Origin: Gemmatimonadota bacterium
GTDB taxonomy: Bacteria > Latescibacterota > UBA2968 > UBA8231
DNA: 55,754 bases
Assembly: GCA_009841115.1 (NCBI GenBank)
Contig: VXML01000053.1
Location: forward strand, 1-55,754
Direction: 5' to 3'
Shown here: positions 41,824 to 50,893 of the stretch, piece by piece
Layout: every line of letters begins with the position of its first letter
How positions within the stretch are numbered: the first letter of the stretch is position 1
Notes under the pieces: generated by a model
The model's input: only the letters and a program-made list of their open reading frames with translations
What the model was told of the DNA's origin: nothing
Database searches by the model: none
Made by a program: the position numbers and the translations under genes

Positions 41824-43063
41824 GCTACTTCGCGCTGTCTGGATTTTGGCCTTGGTCTTTGCCGTCGGGGCGGGGGCTGGAACCGAGATTGATCACGAGT
41901 TTTCCGGGCACTTGAACGCAGAAAGCCGGTGGTTTCCCGAAGCTGGCGCTCATGTCGGCCAACGCTCCCATGCCAGCGGCTTTGTTGCGGCCCCCGAACT
42001 CTACTTGGAAGATGCCGAGGGCAGAAGCCTCACGTTAGCTCCGTTCTTCCGCTACGACAACGCAGACTCACGCCGCACCCATGCTGACCTGCGCCAAGCC
42101 TATCTGTTGCTATTCGGCGGAATCGGCGAGGGCGAATGGGAACTGCGCGTGGGCGTCGATCAGGTGTTCTGGGGCGTCACTGAATCGCAGCACTTGGTCG
42201 ATATCGTCAACCAAGTCGATTTCGTCGAACATCCGGCTGGAGAGGCCAAGCTGGGGCAACCCATGGTCTATCTCACCTGGTCTAGCGAGTGGGGTGTGAT
42301 GGAAATACTGGGTCTGCCCTATCACCGCGCCCGCACCTTTCCGGGCCGAGCGGGTCGTCTGCGCCTGCCGCTCGTGGTAGAAGCTGAGCATGTCGAGTAC
42401 GAGAGCGCGGCCAAGGAGCGGCATGTGGATCTCGCCGCTCGGTACAGTCACAGTTTTGGGCTTCTCGATATGGGTGTGAGCGCATTTAGCGGCACTAGCC
42501 GAGAGCCTGCTTTGAAGCTGCTCTTAGATTCTAGCGGCACGCCGGCTTTAGGTCAGTACTACGCGCAGATCCGCCAGTTTGGGCTGGACGCCCAGCTAAC
42601 GGTCGGCTCTTGGTTGTTCAAGTTAGAGGCCATCCAGCGCGCTGGTGCTCGCAATCTGTCCGGCAGAGAAGAGGACTATGTTGCTTCCGTTTTTGGCGGC
42701 GAATACACGTTCTATTCCGTTTTTGGCTCGGCTGCCGATCTCAGTCTGCTCGGCGAATGGAATTACGACGGGCGCGGCCGCAATGCAACTCCAAGCCGCT
42801 CGCCCAATACGCTCGAAAACGATCTCTTCTTCGCCGCACGTCTTGCGTTCAACGACGTTCAGAGCAGTGAAATTGTCGCTAGTATGCTGGGGGATGTGGA
42901 CCGTTCTACCCGCGCATTGGCCGTCGCGTTGGAGCGACGCATTGCTGATCAATGGTCGGCGAACCTAGAGGCGATCTATCTCCTCAATATCGACCAAGCG
43001 GAGATCCACTACGAGACCCGACGCGACAGCTTCATTGATCTGAGTCTGGTGTATAGTTTCTAG
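41822..43063 (+). CDS. Outer-membrane beta-barrel protein of the RND/LolA operon
   Basis: I start at ATG 41822 (413 residues), beginning MLLRAVWILALVFAVGAGAG, a signal peptide. The mature protein alternates polar and aromatic residues in strand-like segments (LTLAPFFRYDNADSR, QAYLLLFGGIGEGEWELRVG, VDLAARYSHSFGLLDMGVS, LSLLGEWNYDGRGRN) and ends ...SLVYSF with a terminal Phe, the C-terminal signature of outer-membrane barrels. It likely receives or exports the lipid moved by the RND exporter and LolA-like protein. A displaced end of the LolA-like gene directly precedes it. Confidence 0.82.
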   Translation: MLLRAVWILALVFAVGAGAGTEIDHEFSGHLNAESRWFPEAGAHVGQRSHASGFVAAPELYLEDAEGRSLTLAPFFRYDNADSRRTHADLRQAYLLLFGGIGEGEWELRVGVDQVFWGVTESQHLVDIVNQVDFVEHPAGEAKLGQPMVYLTWSSEWGVMEILGLPYHRARTFPGRAGRLRLPLVVEAEHVEYESAAKERHVDLAARYSHSFGLLDMGVSAFSGTSREPALKLLLDSSGTPALGQYYAQIRQFGLDAQLTVGSWLFKLEAIQRAGARNLSGREEDYVASVFGGEYTFYSVFGSAADLSLLGEWNYDGRGRNATPSRSPNTLENDLFFAARLAFNDVQSSEIVASMLGDVDRSTRALAVALERRIADQWSANLEAIYLLNIDQAEIHYETRRDSFIDLSLVYSF

Positions 43064-43172
43064 CCCGTCAGATTCGCGTTCGACCCACAAAAGAACAACT
43101 ATCCGGGATTTATCCCAACGGCTCCTTTTTTCGGATACCTTTGTCGCCTAAGAAGCAACTATAAGGGTGATC

Positions 43173-44516
43173 ATGGAACGGAATGGAGAAAGCTGCGTGC
43201 AGAAGGCTGCCGCTGGCGACTCGGCGGCGTTTGGTTTGCTCGTCGAGGAACACACGCCGTGGTTGCTGGTGCGGCTCACCCGCAGGCTGGGCTCACATGA
43301 GGTGGCAGAAGACGTCCTACAAGAGGCGTTTATTGCTGCGTACCAGCAGCTAGCGGAACTGCGTGCTCCCGAGCGATTCGGCGCTTGGCTGTGCTCGATT
43401 GCGGACAACAAAGCGCGCATGTGGCAGCGGCGGCGTATCACGCAACTCAATCTGTTGGATCAGCTCGACCTCACGGCACCGCCCGAGCAGGAGAAGGAGG
43501 AGATCAGGGCGCTGGTATGGAAGGCGATCGGACGATTGAGTGACCCCCACCGAGACGTGATCGTCCACCACTACCTCAAGGGCTATTCGTATCAGCAGAC
43601 AGCAACCCTGCTGCACCTCCAAACCGGAGTGGTAAAGAGCCGTCTGCAAAAGGCCCGAAAACGCCTGCAAAAGGAGATCATAGCGATGGCGGAATCCAGC
43701 ACTGCACAGACATTCAAACTCGGCCCGGACGATCTGGCCGGACTGCGTCACGTAGCTCGCTTCACGAGCGACGATCCCAAGCGGCCCATTATGCACTGCG
43801 TTTGTCTCGACGCTGGCGGCAGAGTAGTAGCAACGGACGGCTCGCGGCTACTCAACTGGTCGAGTAAGGGGCTCGCGTCGCTACCGGCTCCGATGATCTT
43901 AGATTCACTGCGTCCTGAAATGATCCCGGATACCGACTCGGCGACGCTGATTCTCGAGGAGGAATCGGCCACGTTACAGACTGCGGATGGTCGCAGGATG
44001 ACGTTCCCTGCAACTCCCGGACCGTACCTCAAGTACCAAGAGGCCGTTGGCACTCCCGGTCCGATTTTGGCGGTCGTGCGCAGCGAGAGTCTGATGGTCT
44101 GCGTGGAGGAGATTGAGCCGTTCCTCAGAGAGCGTCACGAACTGAGGAAAAGTGGCTGGGAGTACGTGCCCCGCGTACAGATGCGGGTGTCGAGTGTAGA
44201 GGGAAAACTGGCGTTGCGGACGACGCGGGATCAGGGGTTCAGTCGGACTGGAGAAAATGCGGACGACCTGCACGATGACAACCTCCCGGACTGGGAGCAT
44301 TCCGTGAGTTGCCCTGCTGACGTGACGAATATCGAGGATGGAGGATCATTCCGCGTCGATCTCAATCACGACTTTCTCAAAACGATTGTGGAGGCCCTGA
44401 AAGACGCGGCAGAGGAGATACGGATATATCTCGACCACAGTGCGGCTCCCCTTCACTTTGAGGTGGGAGAGGAACACCACGCTGCCGTGCTCATGCCGCT
44501 GCGGATTGGATCTTGA
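43173..44516 (+). CDS. ECF sigma factor fused to a DnaN-like sliding-clamp domain
   Basis: I start at ATG 43173 with AAGGG upstream (447 residues). Residues 16-90 are sigma region 2 (HEVAEDVLQEAFIAAYQQL, FGAWLCSIADNKAR) and 112-168 region 4 (LSDPHRDVIVHHYLKGYSYQ, TGVVKSRLQKARKRLQ). Residues about 180-447 resemble domains 2 and 3 of the DNA polymerase III beta clamp: ARFTSDDPKRPIMHCVCLD, VVATDGSRLL (219-227; compare VATDGHRLA in DnaN), ATLQTADGRRMTFPATPGPY, then FRVDLNHDFLKTIVEALKDA and HAAVLMPLRI at the end, as in the DnaN C-terminus. Domain 1 is replaced by the sigma part. I know no characterised example. It could tie transcription to DNA or to a clamp partner, or the clamp part may be a sensor. 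Confidence 0.72.
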   Translation: MERNGESCVQKAAAGDSAAFGLLVEEHTPWLLVRLTRRLGSHEVAEDVLQEAFIAAYQQLAELRAPERFGAWLCSIADNKARMWQRRRITQLNLLDQLDLTAPPEQEKEEIRALVWKAIGRLSDPHRDVIVHHYLKGYSYQQTATLLHLQTGVVKSRLQKARKRLQKEIIAMAESSTAQTFKLGPDDLAGLRHVARFTSDDPKRPIMHCVCLDAGGRVVATDGSRLLNWSSKGLASLPAPMILDSLRPEMIPDTDSATLILEEESATLQTADGRRMTFPATPGPYLKYQEAVGTPGPILAVVRSESLMVCVEEIEPFLRERHELRKSGWEYVPRVQMRVSSVEGKLALRTTRDQGFSRTGENADDLHDDNLPDWEHSVSCPADVTNIEDGGSFRVDLNHDFLKTIVEALKDAAEEIRIYLDHSAAPLHFEVGEEHHAAVLMPLRIGS

Positions 44517-44542
44517 TTATTGGGCAACAACGACGCACTACA

Positions 44543-45331
44543 TCATCTCCCCTTCCATTGTGGTTTGCGTTTTTCGGCGAATGCCTGTGGCCCTTCGGCG
44601 TAGTCCTCCGACAGCCGCAGGCGGCGCACGGCCGTCAGGTCTTCCAGTTGGCACTGCGCTTGGGAGATGGGGGACTCGATGGTGTGGAGTGCTACCTGCT
44701 TGGCGGCCTGGACGGCGAGGGGGCCGCACTCTAGGATTTCGGTGGCCCAGCGTTCGGCCGTGGCCATCACGGGTTCGTCGTCGGCTACTTCATTGACCAA
44801 GCCCATGGCTAGGGCTTCTTGCGCCGAGAATAGCTTGCCGGTCAGGAGCATGCCCATAGCTAAGTGATAAGGGATGCGGCGCGGTAGTTTGAGTACGCCG
44901 CCGGCATCGGCTAGCAGACCGCGCCGCGCCTCGGGAAAACCAAAGCGGCCGCTTGCGGCCGCCACGATCAGGTCGCAGCGCAGCGCTAGTTCCAGACCGC
45001 CACCGATGGCATAACCGTTGACTGCGGCGATGATCGGCTTGTAGCAGCGGTCGAGGATGTGGACCGGAGAGTGGACCGGGTTGCGGAGCTGATCGTCGTC
45101 TGTTTGTTCGACGCGGTATTTCAAGTCCGTGCCAGCCGAAAAGGCGCGCTCGCCGGCACCGGTGAGAATGGCGACCCAGACTTGGTCGTCGGCGATGAAG
45201 TCGTCCCAAGCTCTGGTCAGTTCGGCGTGGGCCGGGGGATGCAGGGCGTTCATCACCTGCGGGCGATTCACCGTCACATAGGCGATGCGGCCTTTTTTCT
45301 CGTAGAGGATGTGTTCGAATGGTGGGGCCAT
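44543..45331 (-). CDS. Enoyl-CoA hydratase/isomerase (crotonase) family protein
   Basis: 262 residues from ATG 45331 with AAGGAGAG upstream. VTVNRPQVMNALHP, AFSAGTDLKYR (first oxyanion-hole strand) and AAVNGYAIGGGLELALRCD (second oxyanion-hole Gly and acyl-CoA-binding region) are the crotonase hallmarks, followed by GFPEARRGLLADAGG and the C-terminal helix region ending KPQWKGR. It acts on acyl-CoA thioesters, such as hydration or isomerisation of double bonds. No beta-oxidation partner lies next to it, so the substrate is unknown. It converges on the sigma/clamp gene with 26 bp between. Confidence 0.92.
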   Translation of the reverse strand: MAPPFEHILYEKKGRIAYVTVNRPQVMNALHPPAHAELTRAWDDFIADDQVWVAILTGAGERAFSAGTDLKYRVEQTDDDQLRNPVHSPVHILDRCYKPIIAAVNGYAIGGGLELALRCDLIVAAASGRFGFPEARRGLLADAGGVLKLPRRIPYHLAMGMLLTGKLFSAQEALAMGLVNEVADDEPVMATAERWATEILECGPLAVQAAKQVALHTIESPISQAQCQLEDLTAVRRLRLSEDYAEGPQAFAEKRKPQWKGR

Positions 45332-45488
45332 GTGCTCTCCTTACTGGATGGTCTCTTTCACTTCCTTCCAGACTATCGCTAAGCACTTCGCGGCGCAAGT
45401 GGGAGACGATCTACAGATCGATAAGTGATTGTAAATAGGAGTTGTGGATAGGGATTTCTTGGTTAAAGTTAAAGTGGAGGTACAAAAC

Positions 45489-46316
45489 ATGACGAGTAAA
45501 TACGGCTATTCGGAAGAGGGTTTGAAGCACTATACCAGCTACCGGGCAAAGGGACCGATTGTGGTGGATGGACATCTCGATGAAGAATCGTGGCAACTGG
45601 TGCCTAAATCGCCGCGTTTCGAGGATTTGGAGGAACCGGGCCGACCGGCTCTTTTCGACACTCGGGCTGCGGTGCTGTGGGACGACGAATACCTCTACGT
45701 GGGCTTCTGGCTGGAGGAACCGGATGTGCAGGCGATCTATACCACGCGCGATTCCATGATCTGTGAGGAAAACGATGTGGAGGTTTTCATAGCTGGCGAG
45801 GACACCTATTACGAATTCGAGTTGAATGCCTTGGGCACCATTATGGAGCGGTTCTACGTCTGGCAGGATGCCTATATCGAAGCTGGGTACGCCGAGCTGC
45901 CTGAATTCGATCTGCTGGGCACTCGTCTGGTGGATACCCTCGGAGGGCCGCAGTCGGGGCATAGGCATCCGCGCGGGCGGCGCTGGGCCTTCCGCGAATG
46001 GGACATGCCGGGTTTGCAATGGGCGGTGCAGGTAGATGGGACCATCAATGATTCCAGCGACGCCGACCGGGGCTGGACCGCGGAAATCGCCTTTCCGTGG
46101 GAGGGGTTGAAGCACTTGGCGGACGGGCGCTCGCTGCCGGCTCGGGAAGGGGATATATGGCGGATGGATTTTTCGCGTTTCCAGTGGATTGAGGAGGGCG
46201 GCACGCGGGTGTGTCCGGGGTGGGCTTGGACCAGCCACGGGACCTATGATTCGCACATCCCGGATCGCTTCAGTGTGATACATTTTTCCGAAAAGGTGGT
46301 GGGCGAGAATGAATAA
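45489..46316 (+). CDS. CBM9-like protein (tandem copy 1)
   Basis: I start at ATG 45489 with GGAGG upstream (275 residues). No signal peptide is visible. VDGHLDEESWQLVPKSPRF, FDTRAAVLWDDEYLYVGFWL, ENDVEVFIAGEDTYYEFELN, GWTAEIAFPWEGLKHLADG and DIWRMDFSRFQW are the pattern of carbohydrate-binding module 9-like proteins. The next gene encodes a close relative and overlaps its 3' end by 8 bp. With no signal peptide, a cytoplasmic place or non-classical export is possible. Function is sugar or related ligand binding by family, unproven. Confidence 0.82.
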   Translation: MTSKYGYSEEGLKHYTSYRAKGPIVVDGHLDEESWQLVPKSPRFEDLEEPGRPALFDTRAAVLWDDEYLYVGFWLEEPDVQAIYTTRDSMICEENDVEVFIAGEDTYYEFELNALGTIMERFYVWQDAYIEAGYAELPEFDLLGTRLVDTLGGPQSGHRHPRGRRWAFREWDMPGLQWAVQVDGTINDSSDADRGWTAEIAFPWEGLKHLADGRSLPAREGDIWRMDFSRFQWIEEGGTRVCPGWAWTSHGTYDSHIPDRFSVIHFSEKVVGENE

Positions 46317-47109
46317 GACCGTGCGCTACATCTGCCATAGGACCGAAGACGCGATTGATGTGGACGGCCACCTGCAAGAGGAAGCGTGGTCTCGGGCACC
46401 GCGATCTTCGCGCTTTGGGGACCACACCGGACGGCGAGCGCTTTTCGATACTCGGGCGGCCATGTTGTGGGACGATCAAAACCTCTACGTGGGCTTCTGG
46501 ATGGAAGATCGCGATGTGTGGGGTGCGGAGGAGGAGGATCTGTTGTCAGTCCGGCAGGACAACAACGCAGGGGTACTCCTCGTCGGTCGGGGAGCGTATT
46601 ACGAACTGGCGGTCAATCCGCTGGGCGCGACCTCGGAGATGTTCCACATCTGGAAGGCTGCCTATCAGCGCGGCGGCCGCTACGACGTGCCGGAGTTCGA
46701 TTTGGCGGTGCACCGGCCCGAAGTCTTGGGCGGGGGATCGAATTCCGATTATCGCGCCATGCGCTGGGCTTTTTCGCACTGGTGCTTTCCCGGATTACAG
46801 GTTGGGGTGCAGGTCGAGGGCACCCTGAACAAACGGGATGATATCGACCGGGGCTGGAGCGTGGAACTGGCCTTCCCTTGGGAGGGGTTGAAAAGGCTGG
46901 CGGACGCGCAAAGCCTGCCCCCGGCCCCTGGCGATGTCTGGCGGGTTGGGCTGGTGCGGCGTCAGATCATCGACCAGCGCGCTAGTCGGCGGCAGGTTTT
47001 ATGGACTTGGCAGCCCCTTGTCGAAAGCAATATGCACGTGCCTGAGACGCATCTCGAGGTGGAATTTTCTCGCGTACCGCCGGGCGCGTCCTCCGCGAAT
47101 TTGGCGTAG
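46309..47109 (+). CDS. CBM9-like protein (tandem copy 2)
   Basis: 266 residues from ATG 46309, 8 bp inside the end of copy 1, so translation is coupled. It repeats the motifs of copy 1: VDGHLQEEAWSRAPRSSRF, FDTRAAMLWDDQNLYVGFWM, GWSVELAFPWEGLKRLADA and PGDVWRVGLVRRQ. The acidic ENDVEVFI strand of copy 1 is changed to DNNAGVLLV, so ligand contacts may differ. Also without a signal peptide. The pair may form a heterodimer, inferred from overlap and likeness only. Confidence 0.82.
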   Translation: MNKTVRYICHRTEDAIDVDGHLQEEAWSRAPRSSRFGDHTGRRALFDTRAAMLWDDQNLYVGFWMEDRDVWGAEEEDLLSVRQDNNAGVLLVGRGAYYELAVNPLGATSEMFHIWKAAYQRGGRYDVPEFDLAVHRPEVLGGGSNSDYRAMRWAFSHWCFPGLQVGVQVEGTLNKRDDIDRGWSVELAFPWEGLKRLADAQSLPPAPGDVWRVGLVRRQIIDQRASRRQVLWTWQPLVESNMHVPETHLEVEFSRVPPGASSANLA

Positions 47110-47136
47110 GTGTTCAGCGATCTCGTGGAGTGTCCT

Positions 47137-47775
47137 TCAAGAGAAAACACAGATCGGCCAGCCCTTCTGGTGGGCTAGACGCGCTAACCAGATGTCTGGA
47201 TTGACCACGACGGGACGAGCGACCGCCGCCAGCAAGAAGCGATCGTCGAAGGCGTTTCCGTAGGCCGTGGATTCGCGCAGGTCGAATTCGTATGTGCGCG
47301 CTGCTTGGTCCGCTTGGCGGACCTTTTCACGCCCAGATACGCGCGGGCCGTCCAAGTCGCCCGTCAAGCGTCCCTGCTCGCAGGTTAGCTTGGTGCCAAC
47401 GACGAAATCCAGATCGAGAAGATCCCTCAAGGGTGCGATCAGGATCTCCGGCGCTCCCGATACGATGCCGAGACAATCTCCAGCGGTGCGATGGGCGGCG
47501 ATCAGGCGCTGGGCCTGATCTGGGATTCGGCGAGTTAGTTGCTGGCGACAGAAGGTTTCTGCCGTTTCTGCAAGCAGGTCCATCTCGACGTTGCCGAAGT
47601 AAGTCTTATTGGAGCGAACGCCGCGGGTAGGGATGTGGACGACCCAAGACAGGAACGTGCGAACCGCCTCTGGGGCAGTCTGCTGGCCGGTGTGCAGCGC
47701 GAAGCGGATGAACTCCCGTTCGGCACTGGTATCGGGCAGCAGCGTCCCGTCTAGATCGAATAGCGCGGCGATCAC
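47137..47775 (-). CDS. HAD-IB phosphatase (SerB-like)
   Basis: I start at GTG 47775, 8 bp after the stop of the phosphatidyltransferase gene, because the nucleophile motif follows at once (D7-L-D9-G-T). This gives 212 residues; the frame opens further upstream but only by overlapping the other gene. Later motifs are GIVSGAPE (Ser of motif II), a Lys in the conserved region before ESTAYGNAFDDRFLL, which is motif III and IV with GN-x-x-DD. The HAD-IB subclass includes phosphoserine phosphatase and lipid-linked phosphatases. Next to a CDP-alcohol phosphatidyltransferase it may remove phosphate from a phosphatidyl-alcohol phosphate, for example in glycerophospholipid synthesis. Confidence 0.83.
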   Translation of the reverse strand: MIAALFDLDGTLLPDTSAEREFIRFALHTGQQTAPEAVRTFLSWVVHIPTRGVRSNKTYFGNVEMDLLAETAETFCRQQLTRRIPDQAQRLIAAHRTAGDCLGIVSGAPEILIAPLRDLLDLDFVVGTKLTCEQGRLTGDLDGPRVSGREKVRQADQAARTYEFDLRESTAYGNAFDDRFLLAAVARPVVVNPDIWLARLAHQKGWPICVFS

Positions 47776-47783
47776 GGGACTGG

Positions 47784-48431
47784 CTAATCGCGCAACAAGC
47801 CGGGGAACATTTTGCGGAACAGAACGTCTTGGCTGTCCCATATTACCGGGACGCCCCGCACGATGCACATCACCACCGTCAACCAGACGATTGCCTGCCC
47901 GATTAGCAGCAGCAACTCCGTAGATACTCCGATTGACCAACCGTACTCGGCTTGGCCGGACTGTATCAGCAGCACCGCGCCCAGATAGACAAACACGACC
48001 GCCTTGGTAAAGCCGTAGAGCGCCCGACTGAAGCGGGAGCTCACGAGCGCCTTTGCCCAGCGGCTGCGCATCATCGTCTTACTGCCGAAGGCAGTTTGGC
48101 CCGCATCTATAAAGGCGAGCGTCCGCAGCCAGTCGATGAGAAAACTGCGGGCGACGACGATGGCCGCAGCCCAGAAGCTGGCCATGCCGATCGAGGCAAA
48201 ATAGACCCAGAAGACGTTCTCGACGATGCGATCCCCGGCGATGTCGAACATCGCGCCTAGATCGGATTCGATGCCGAGGCGGCGGGCAATGATGCCGTCG
48301 AGCGCGTCCATGTAGAGGGTGGCGATGGTCAGTAAGACCGCTATACCACAGGCGATGGTGTTGACTTTGTACAGCCCAATTACTAGGAACACTAGGAATA
48401 TTCGGATCAACGTCACAAGATTGGCTTGCAT
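47784..48431 (-). CDS. CDP-alcohol phosphatidyltransferase
   Basis: I start at ATG 48431, which has GGGAGGTGA upstream (215 residues). The catalytic motif is complete: D42-x2-D45-G46-x2-A49-R50-x8-G59-x3-D63-x3-D67 in MDALDGIIARRLGIESDLG and AMFDIAGD. Six hydrophobic helices are visible (VTLIRIFLVFLVIGL, GIAVLLTIATLY, FWAAAIVVARSFL, FTKAVVFVYLGAVL, LLLLIGQAIVWLTVV). It transfers a phosphatidyl or similar group from CDP-diacylglycerol to an alcohol such as glycerol phosphate, serine or inositol; which cannot be told. The HAD phosphatase follows at 8 bp. Confidence 0.9.
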   Translation of the reverse strand: MQANLVTLIRIFLVFLVIGLYKVNTIACGIAVLLTIATLYMDALDGIIARRLGIESDLGAMFDIAGDRIVENVFWVYFASIGMASFWAAAIVVARSFLIDWLRTLAFIDAGQTAFGSKTMMRSRWAKALVSSRFSRALYGFTKAVVFVYLGAVLLIQSGQAEYGWSIGVSTELLLLIGQAIVWLTVVMCIVRGVPVIWDSQDVLFRKMFPGLLRD

Positions 48432-48509
48432 GTTCACCTCCCTCGAAATGCAAGAATATCGGCTAGCGATAGGATTTCATTATAATAGCAAAAAAAGCAG
48501 CAGGTGCCG

Positions 48510-49064
48510 ATGGAAAACTACAGCGTCAGAATGATCCGCGAGCACATGGAAAATATTCCGCAATTTCCGATCCCCAAAGGATTTGCCATGCGGAATTACC
48601 GTCCGCATGAAGGGGCTATCTGGACGCGGATTCAGCGAGCGGCAGAACCGTACTTCGACGTTGACGACCAGCTTTTTGCGCGCGAATTCAGGCGCGATTT
48701 TGGGGCACTGGAGGACCGGAGTTTTTACCTGACTACCGACGCTGGCGAAGAGATCGGGACCATTACGGCGTGGTGGCAGCCCGATTTAGACGGCGAGGAT
48801 TGGGGCCAGATTCACTGGGTTGCGATTCACCCGGACTATCAGGGGCGCGGGCTTGCCAAGCCGATGATGTCTGTGGCGATGGCGTACCTCAAGCGATTCC
48901 ACGAGCGCAGTTTTCTCGGCACCTCAAGCGGGCGGATTCCCGCGATCAAAGTGTATCTCGATTTCGGATTTTACCCAGACCTTGAGCGAGAGAATAGTCA
49001 ACAGGCTTGGGCGGAAGTCGCGTCCGTTTTGGATCATCCGGTTTTAAGGGCCTGTGGTTTTTAG
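48510..49064 (+). CDS. GNAT-family acetyltransferase
   Basis: I start at ATG 48510 (184 residues); GTG 48504 is an alternative. The acetyl-CoA site is in IHWVAIHPDYQGRGLAKPMM, giving the Q/R-x-x-G-x-G/A pyrophosphate loop after the V-A-I-H-P strand. GTITAWWQPDLDGEDWGQIH precedes it. AIKVYLDFGFYPDLE near the end is the last GNAT motif. Likely a cytosolic N-acetyltransferase with an unknown acceptor. It is divergent from the phosphatidyltransferase gene by 78 bp. Confidence 0.88.
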   Translation: MENYSVRMIREHMENIPQFPIPKGFAMRNYRPHEGAIWTRIQRAAEPYFDVDDQLFAREFRRDFGALEDRSFYLTTDAGEEIGTITAWWQPDLDGEDWGQIHWVAIHPDYQGRGLAKPMMSVAMAYLKRFHERSFLGTSSGRIPAIKVYLDFGFYPDLERENSQQAWAEVASVLDHPVLRACGF

Positions 49065-49092
49065 TAGGCTCAGGTGGAGACCGCAGATCCCG

Positions 49093-50673
49093 TCAGTTCA
49101 ACCCTAGGTCCGCGGCAATCACCTGCCATGCGTTGTAACCCGGCAGCCCGGTGATGTTCCCCGACGGATGGCAGCACGAACCGCACAGGTATAACCCCGT
49201 TAGATAGCCTCGGTAGTGGCCAGCGCCCGGAAAGGGCCGGTTGTAGCCGACCTGACCATGGCCGAGGGAGCCCACCAGCAGGTCGCCGTCGCGCATGTTT
49301 GGCAGCCGCTTGGGGATGTGGTGGACCGGGCGGATCATGTGCTCGTGCGCGACATCCCGCAGGTTCGGTGCGAAATTGGCCCAGGCGTCGAGCATGCGGT
49401 GGCCGTGGGCTGTGGCCTCTGCGTCCCAGTTATCGGCGTGGCCGCGCAGGCGGAAGGGCACCTTCTCCCACATGAAGGCGGTATGGGCATTGCCGGGTGC
49501 CTGGGTGGCGTCGAAGTGGCTGGGACAAGATCCCCACATCACCGTCGGCGGCAACTGGCCTCGCTCGTGCGCCCGTACTATGTCGTCGAAGTCGGTTACC
49601 GATTGCAGGCCGAGGAGGACCATGAAGGCGTCATCCAGTTCGGGGTTGGCCTCGGCCGCCGAGTAGAGCGGGGCTTCGTCGAGGTTGAGGTAGAGGCCGA
49701 ATAGGGGGGCCAGCAGGTTGTAGCGGAACGCGGTGGCTTGGTCGCGCCAGGAAGCTGGCAGGTGCGCGGGATCAATTAGGTCGAGGAAGGTCTGCTGCGG
49801 GTTGAGGCCCGAGGCGATGAAGTGGCGGGCGTCAATCCGCTCTCCCTCGACCGTGACGATCCCGGTGGCCCGGCCTGGTTCGCCGGCGATAGGTTGCACC
49901 TCGATCCGCGTTAGCTCAATGTCGGTGCGCACCTCGCCACCGGCTTCGGTGACGGCGGCGACGAGAGCTTCGGCTAGTCGGGCCGAGCCGCCGACGCACA
50001 TTTGCGCCTTGCCGCGGGCGGCCAACAGCGCCGGGATGTGGTGGCCGAAGCCGGGCGCGCGCGGATCGACTTCGCGCAGGCCGTTGAAGAACAGGAGGCC
50101 GGCCTGCACCGCTGGGTTCTCGAATTCGCGCAGCACGAACTCGCGTGGGGAATAGGCGCTTGTTTCTAGTAGCAGGCGGCCCTCGGCCGTGGCTGACAAG
50201 CGGCGTCGGCGTTCTGGGGCTGACAACGGAGGTGCCTGCGCCTCGGGCTCTAGAATCTTCGTCACGATGGGCAAGAATGCCTCGCGCCAGCGGCGCAAGG
50301 TATCGGCGTCCCGGCGGCTGAATTGGGCGAAGGAGTCGGCGGTGCGCTCAAAGTCCGTCCACCAAGTTAGGGAGCGCCCGTCCGGGAGTAGCATGGCTAC
50401 GTTCAGGTCGGGCTCGAGGTAGTGGGCACCGTGCCGCTCGAGTTCGAGTTCGGCGTACCACGGCATCCGGGTTACGCCTCGGTGGTAGAACGAGTGGGTG
50501 TTGTGCAGGAAGCCGGAGCCGACCGGCCACTCTTCGGTGCGCAGTCCGCCGCCGGGCACGGCGTTTCGCTCTAGACTGACGACGTGTAGGCCGGCCCGGC
50601 ACAAGTAGGCCTGCAGAATCAGGCTGTTGTGGCCGGTTCCAAGGATGATGCCGTCGTACGTGGAGTCCGCCAT
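49093..50673 (-). CDS. FAD-dependent phytoene-desaturase-like oxidoreductase
   Basis: I start at ATG 50673 (526 residues). IILGTGHNSLILQAYLCRAG is the FAD-binding G-x-G-x-N loop (residues 9-30) followed by ERNAVPGGGLRTE; the C-terminal GLYLCGSCCHPSGNITGLPG is the second FAD motif. This matches the pyridine nucleotide-disulfide oxidoreductase domain family near CrtI, which oxidises or isomerises hydrophobic substrates. A Cys-Cys pair in that motif is notable. No carotenoid genes are adjacent, so the substrate is unknown. Confidence 0.87.
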   Translation of the reverse strand: MADSTYDGIILGTGHNSLILQAYLCRAGLHVVSLERNAVPGGGLRTEEWPVGSGFLHNTHSFYHRGVTRMPWYAELELERHGAHYLEPDLNVAMLLPDGRSLTWWTDFERTADSFAQFSRRDADTLRRWREAFLPIVTKILEPEAQAPPLSAPERRRRLSATAEGRLLLETSAYSPREFVLREFENPAVQAGLLFFNGLREVDPRAPGFGHHIPALLAARGKAQMCVGGSARLAEALVAAVTEAGGEVRTDIELTRIEVQPIAGEPGRATGIVTVEGERIDARHFIASGLNPQQTFLDLIDPAHLPASWRDQATAFRYNLLAPLFGLYLNLDEAPLYSAAEANPELDDAFMVLLGLQSVTDFDDIVRAHERGQLPPTVMWGSCPSHFDATQAPGNAHTAFMWEKVPFRLRGHADNWDAEATAHGHRMLDAWANFAPNLRDVAHEHMIRPVHHIPKRLPNMRDGDLLVGSLGHGQVGYNRPFPGAGHYRGYLTGLYLCGSCCHPSGNITGLPGYNAWQVIAADLGLN

Positions 50674-50746
50674 GACCGACAATCTAATATTCGATGATTT
50701 GAAAGGGCAATTGCCATGTTTATGGATATATCACATGCTTTTATGT

Positions 50747-50893
50747 ATGAAAACGACGATACAGTTGGATGATCAGTTGCTGTTAGAGGCCAAAAAGCAC
50801 GCTGCTCAGACGGGCCGCACTCTCAGGCAATCGAGAAACTGGAGGGCACGAGATGAGCGACCATTACACGTACCGCATCACGTGGTCGGCTGA
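50747..50893 (+). pseudogene. Truncated VapB/RHH-type antitoxin fragment
   Basis: ATG 50747 reads MKTTIQLDDQLLLEAKKHA and AQTGRTL, a ribbon-helix-helix strand and helix 1 of a VapB-type antitoxin, then loses the pattern at about residue 27. Downstream the frame runs into the HicB gene and stops at 50893. In another frame AIEKLEGTR and a stop just before the HicB ATG could be the end of a second lost gene. No VapC toxin is nearby. A remnant of a toxin-antitoxin locus is the likely reading. Confidence 0.5.

Noticed and set aside
45411..46283. Minus-strand frame of 290 codons
   Set aside because: Opposite the CBM9-like gene; no recognisable protein features.
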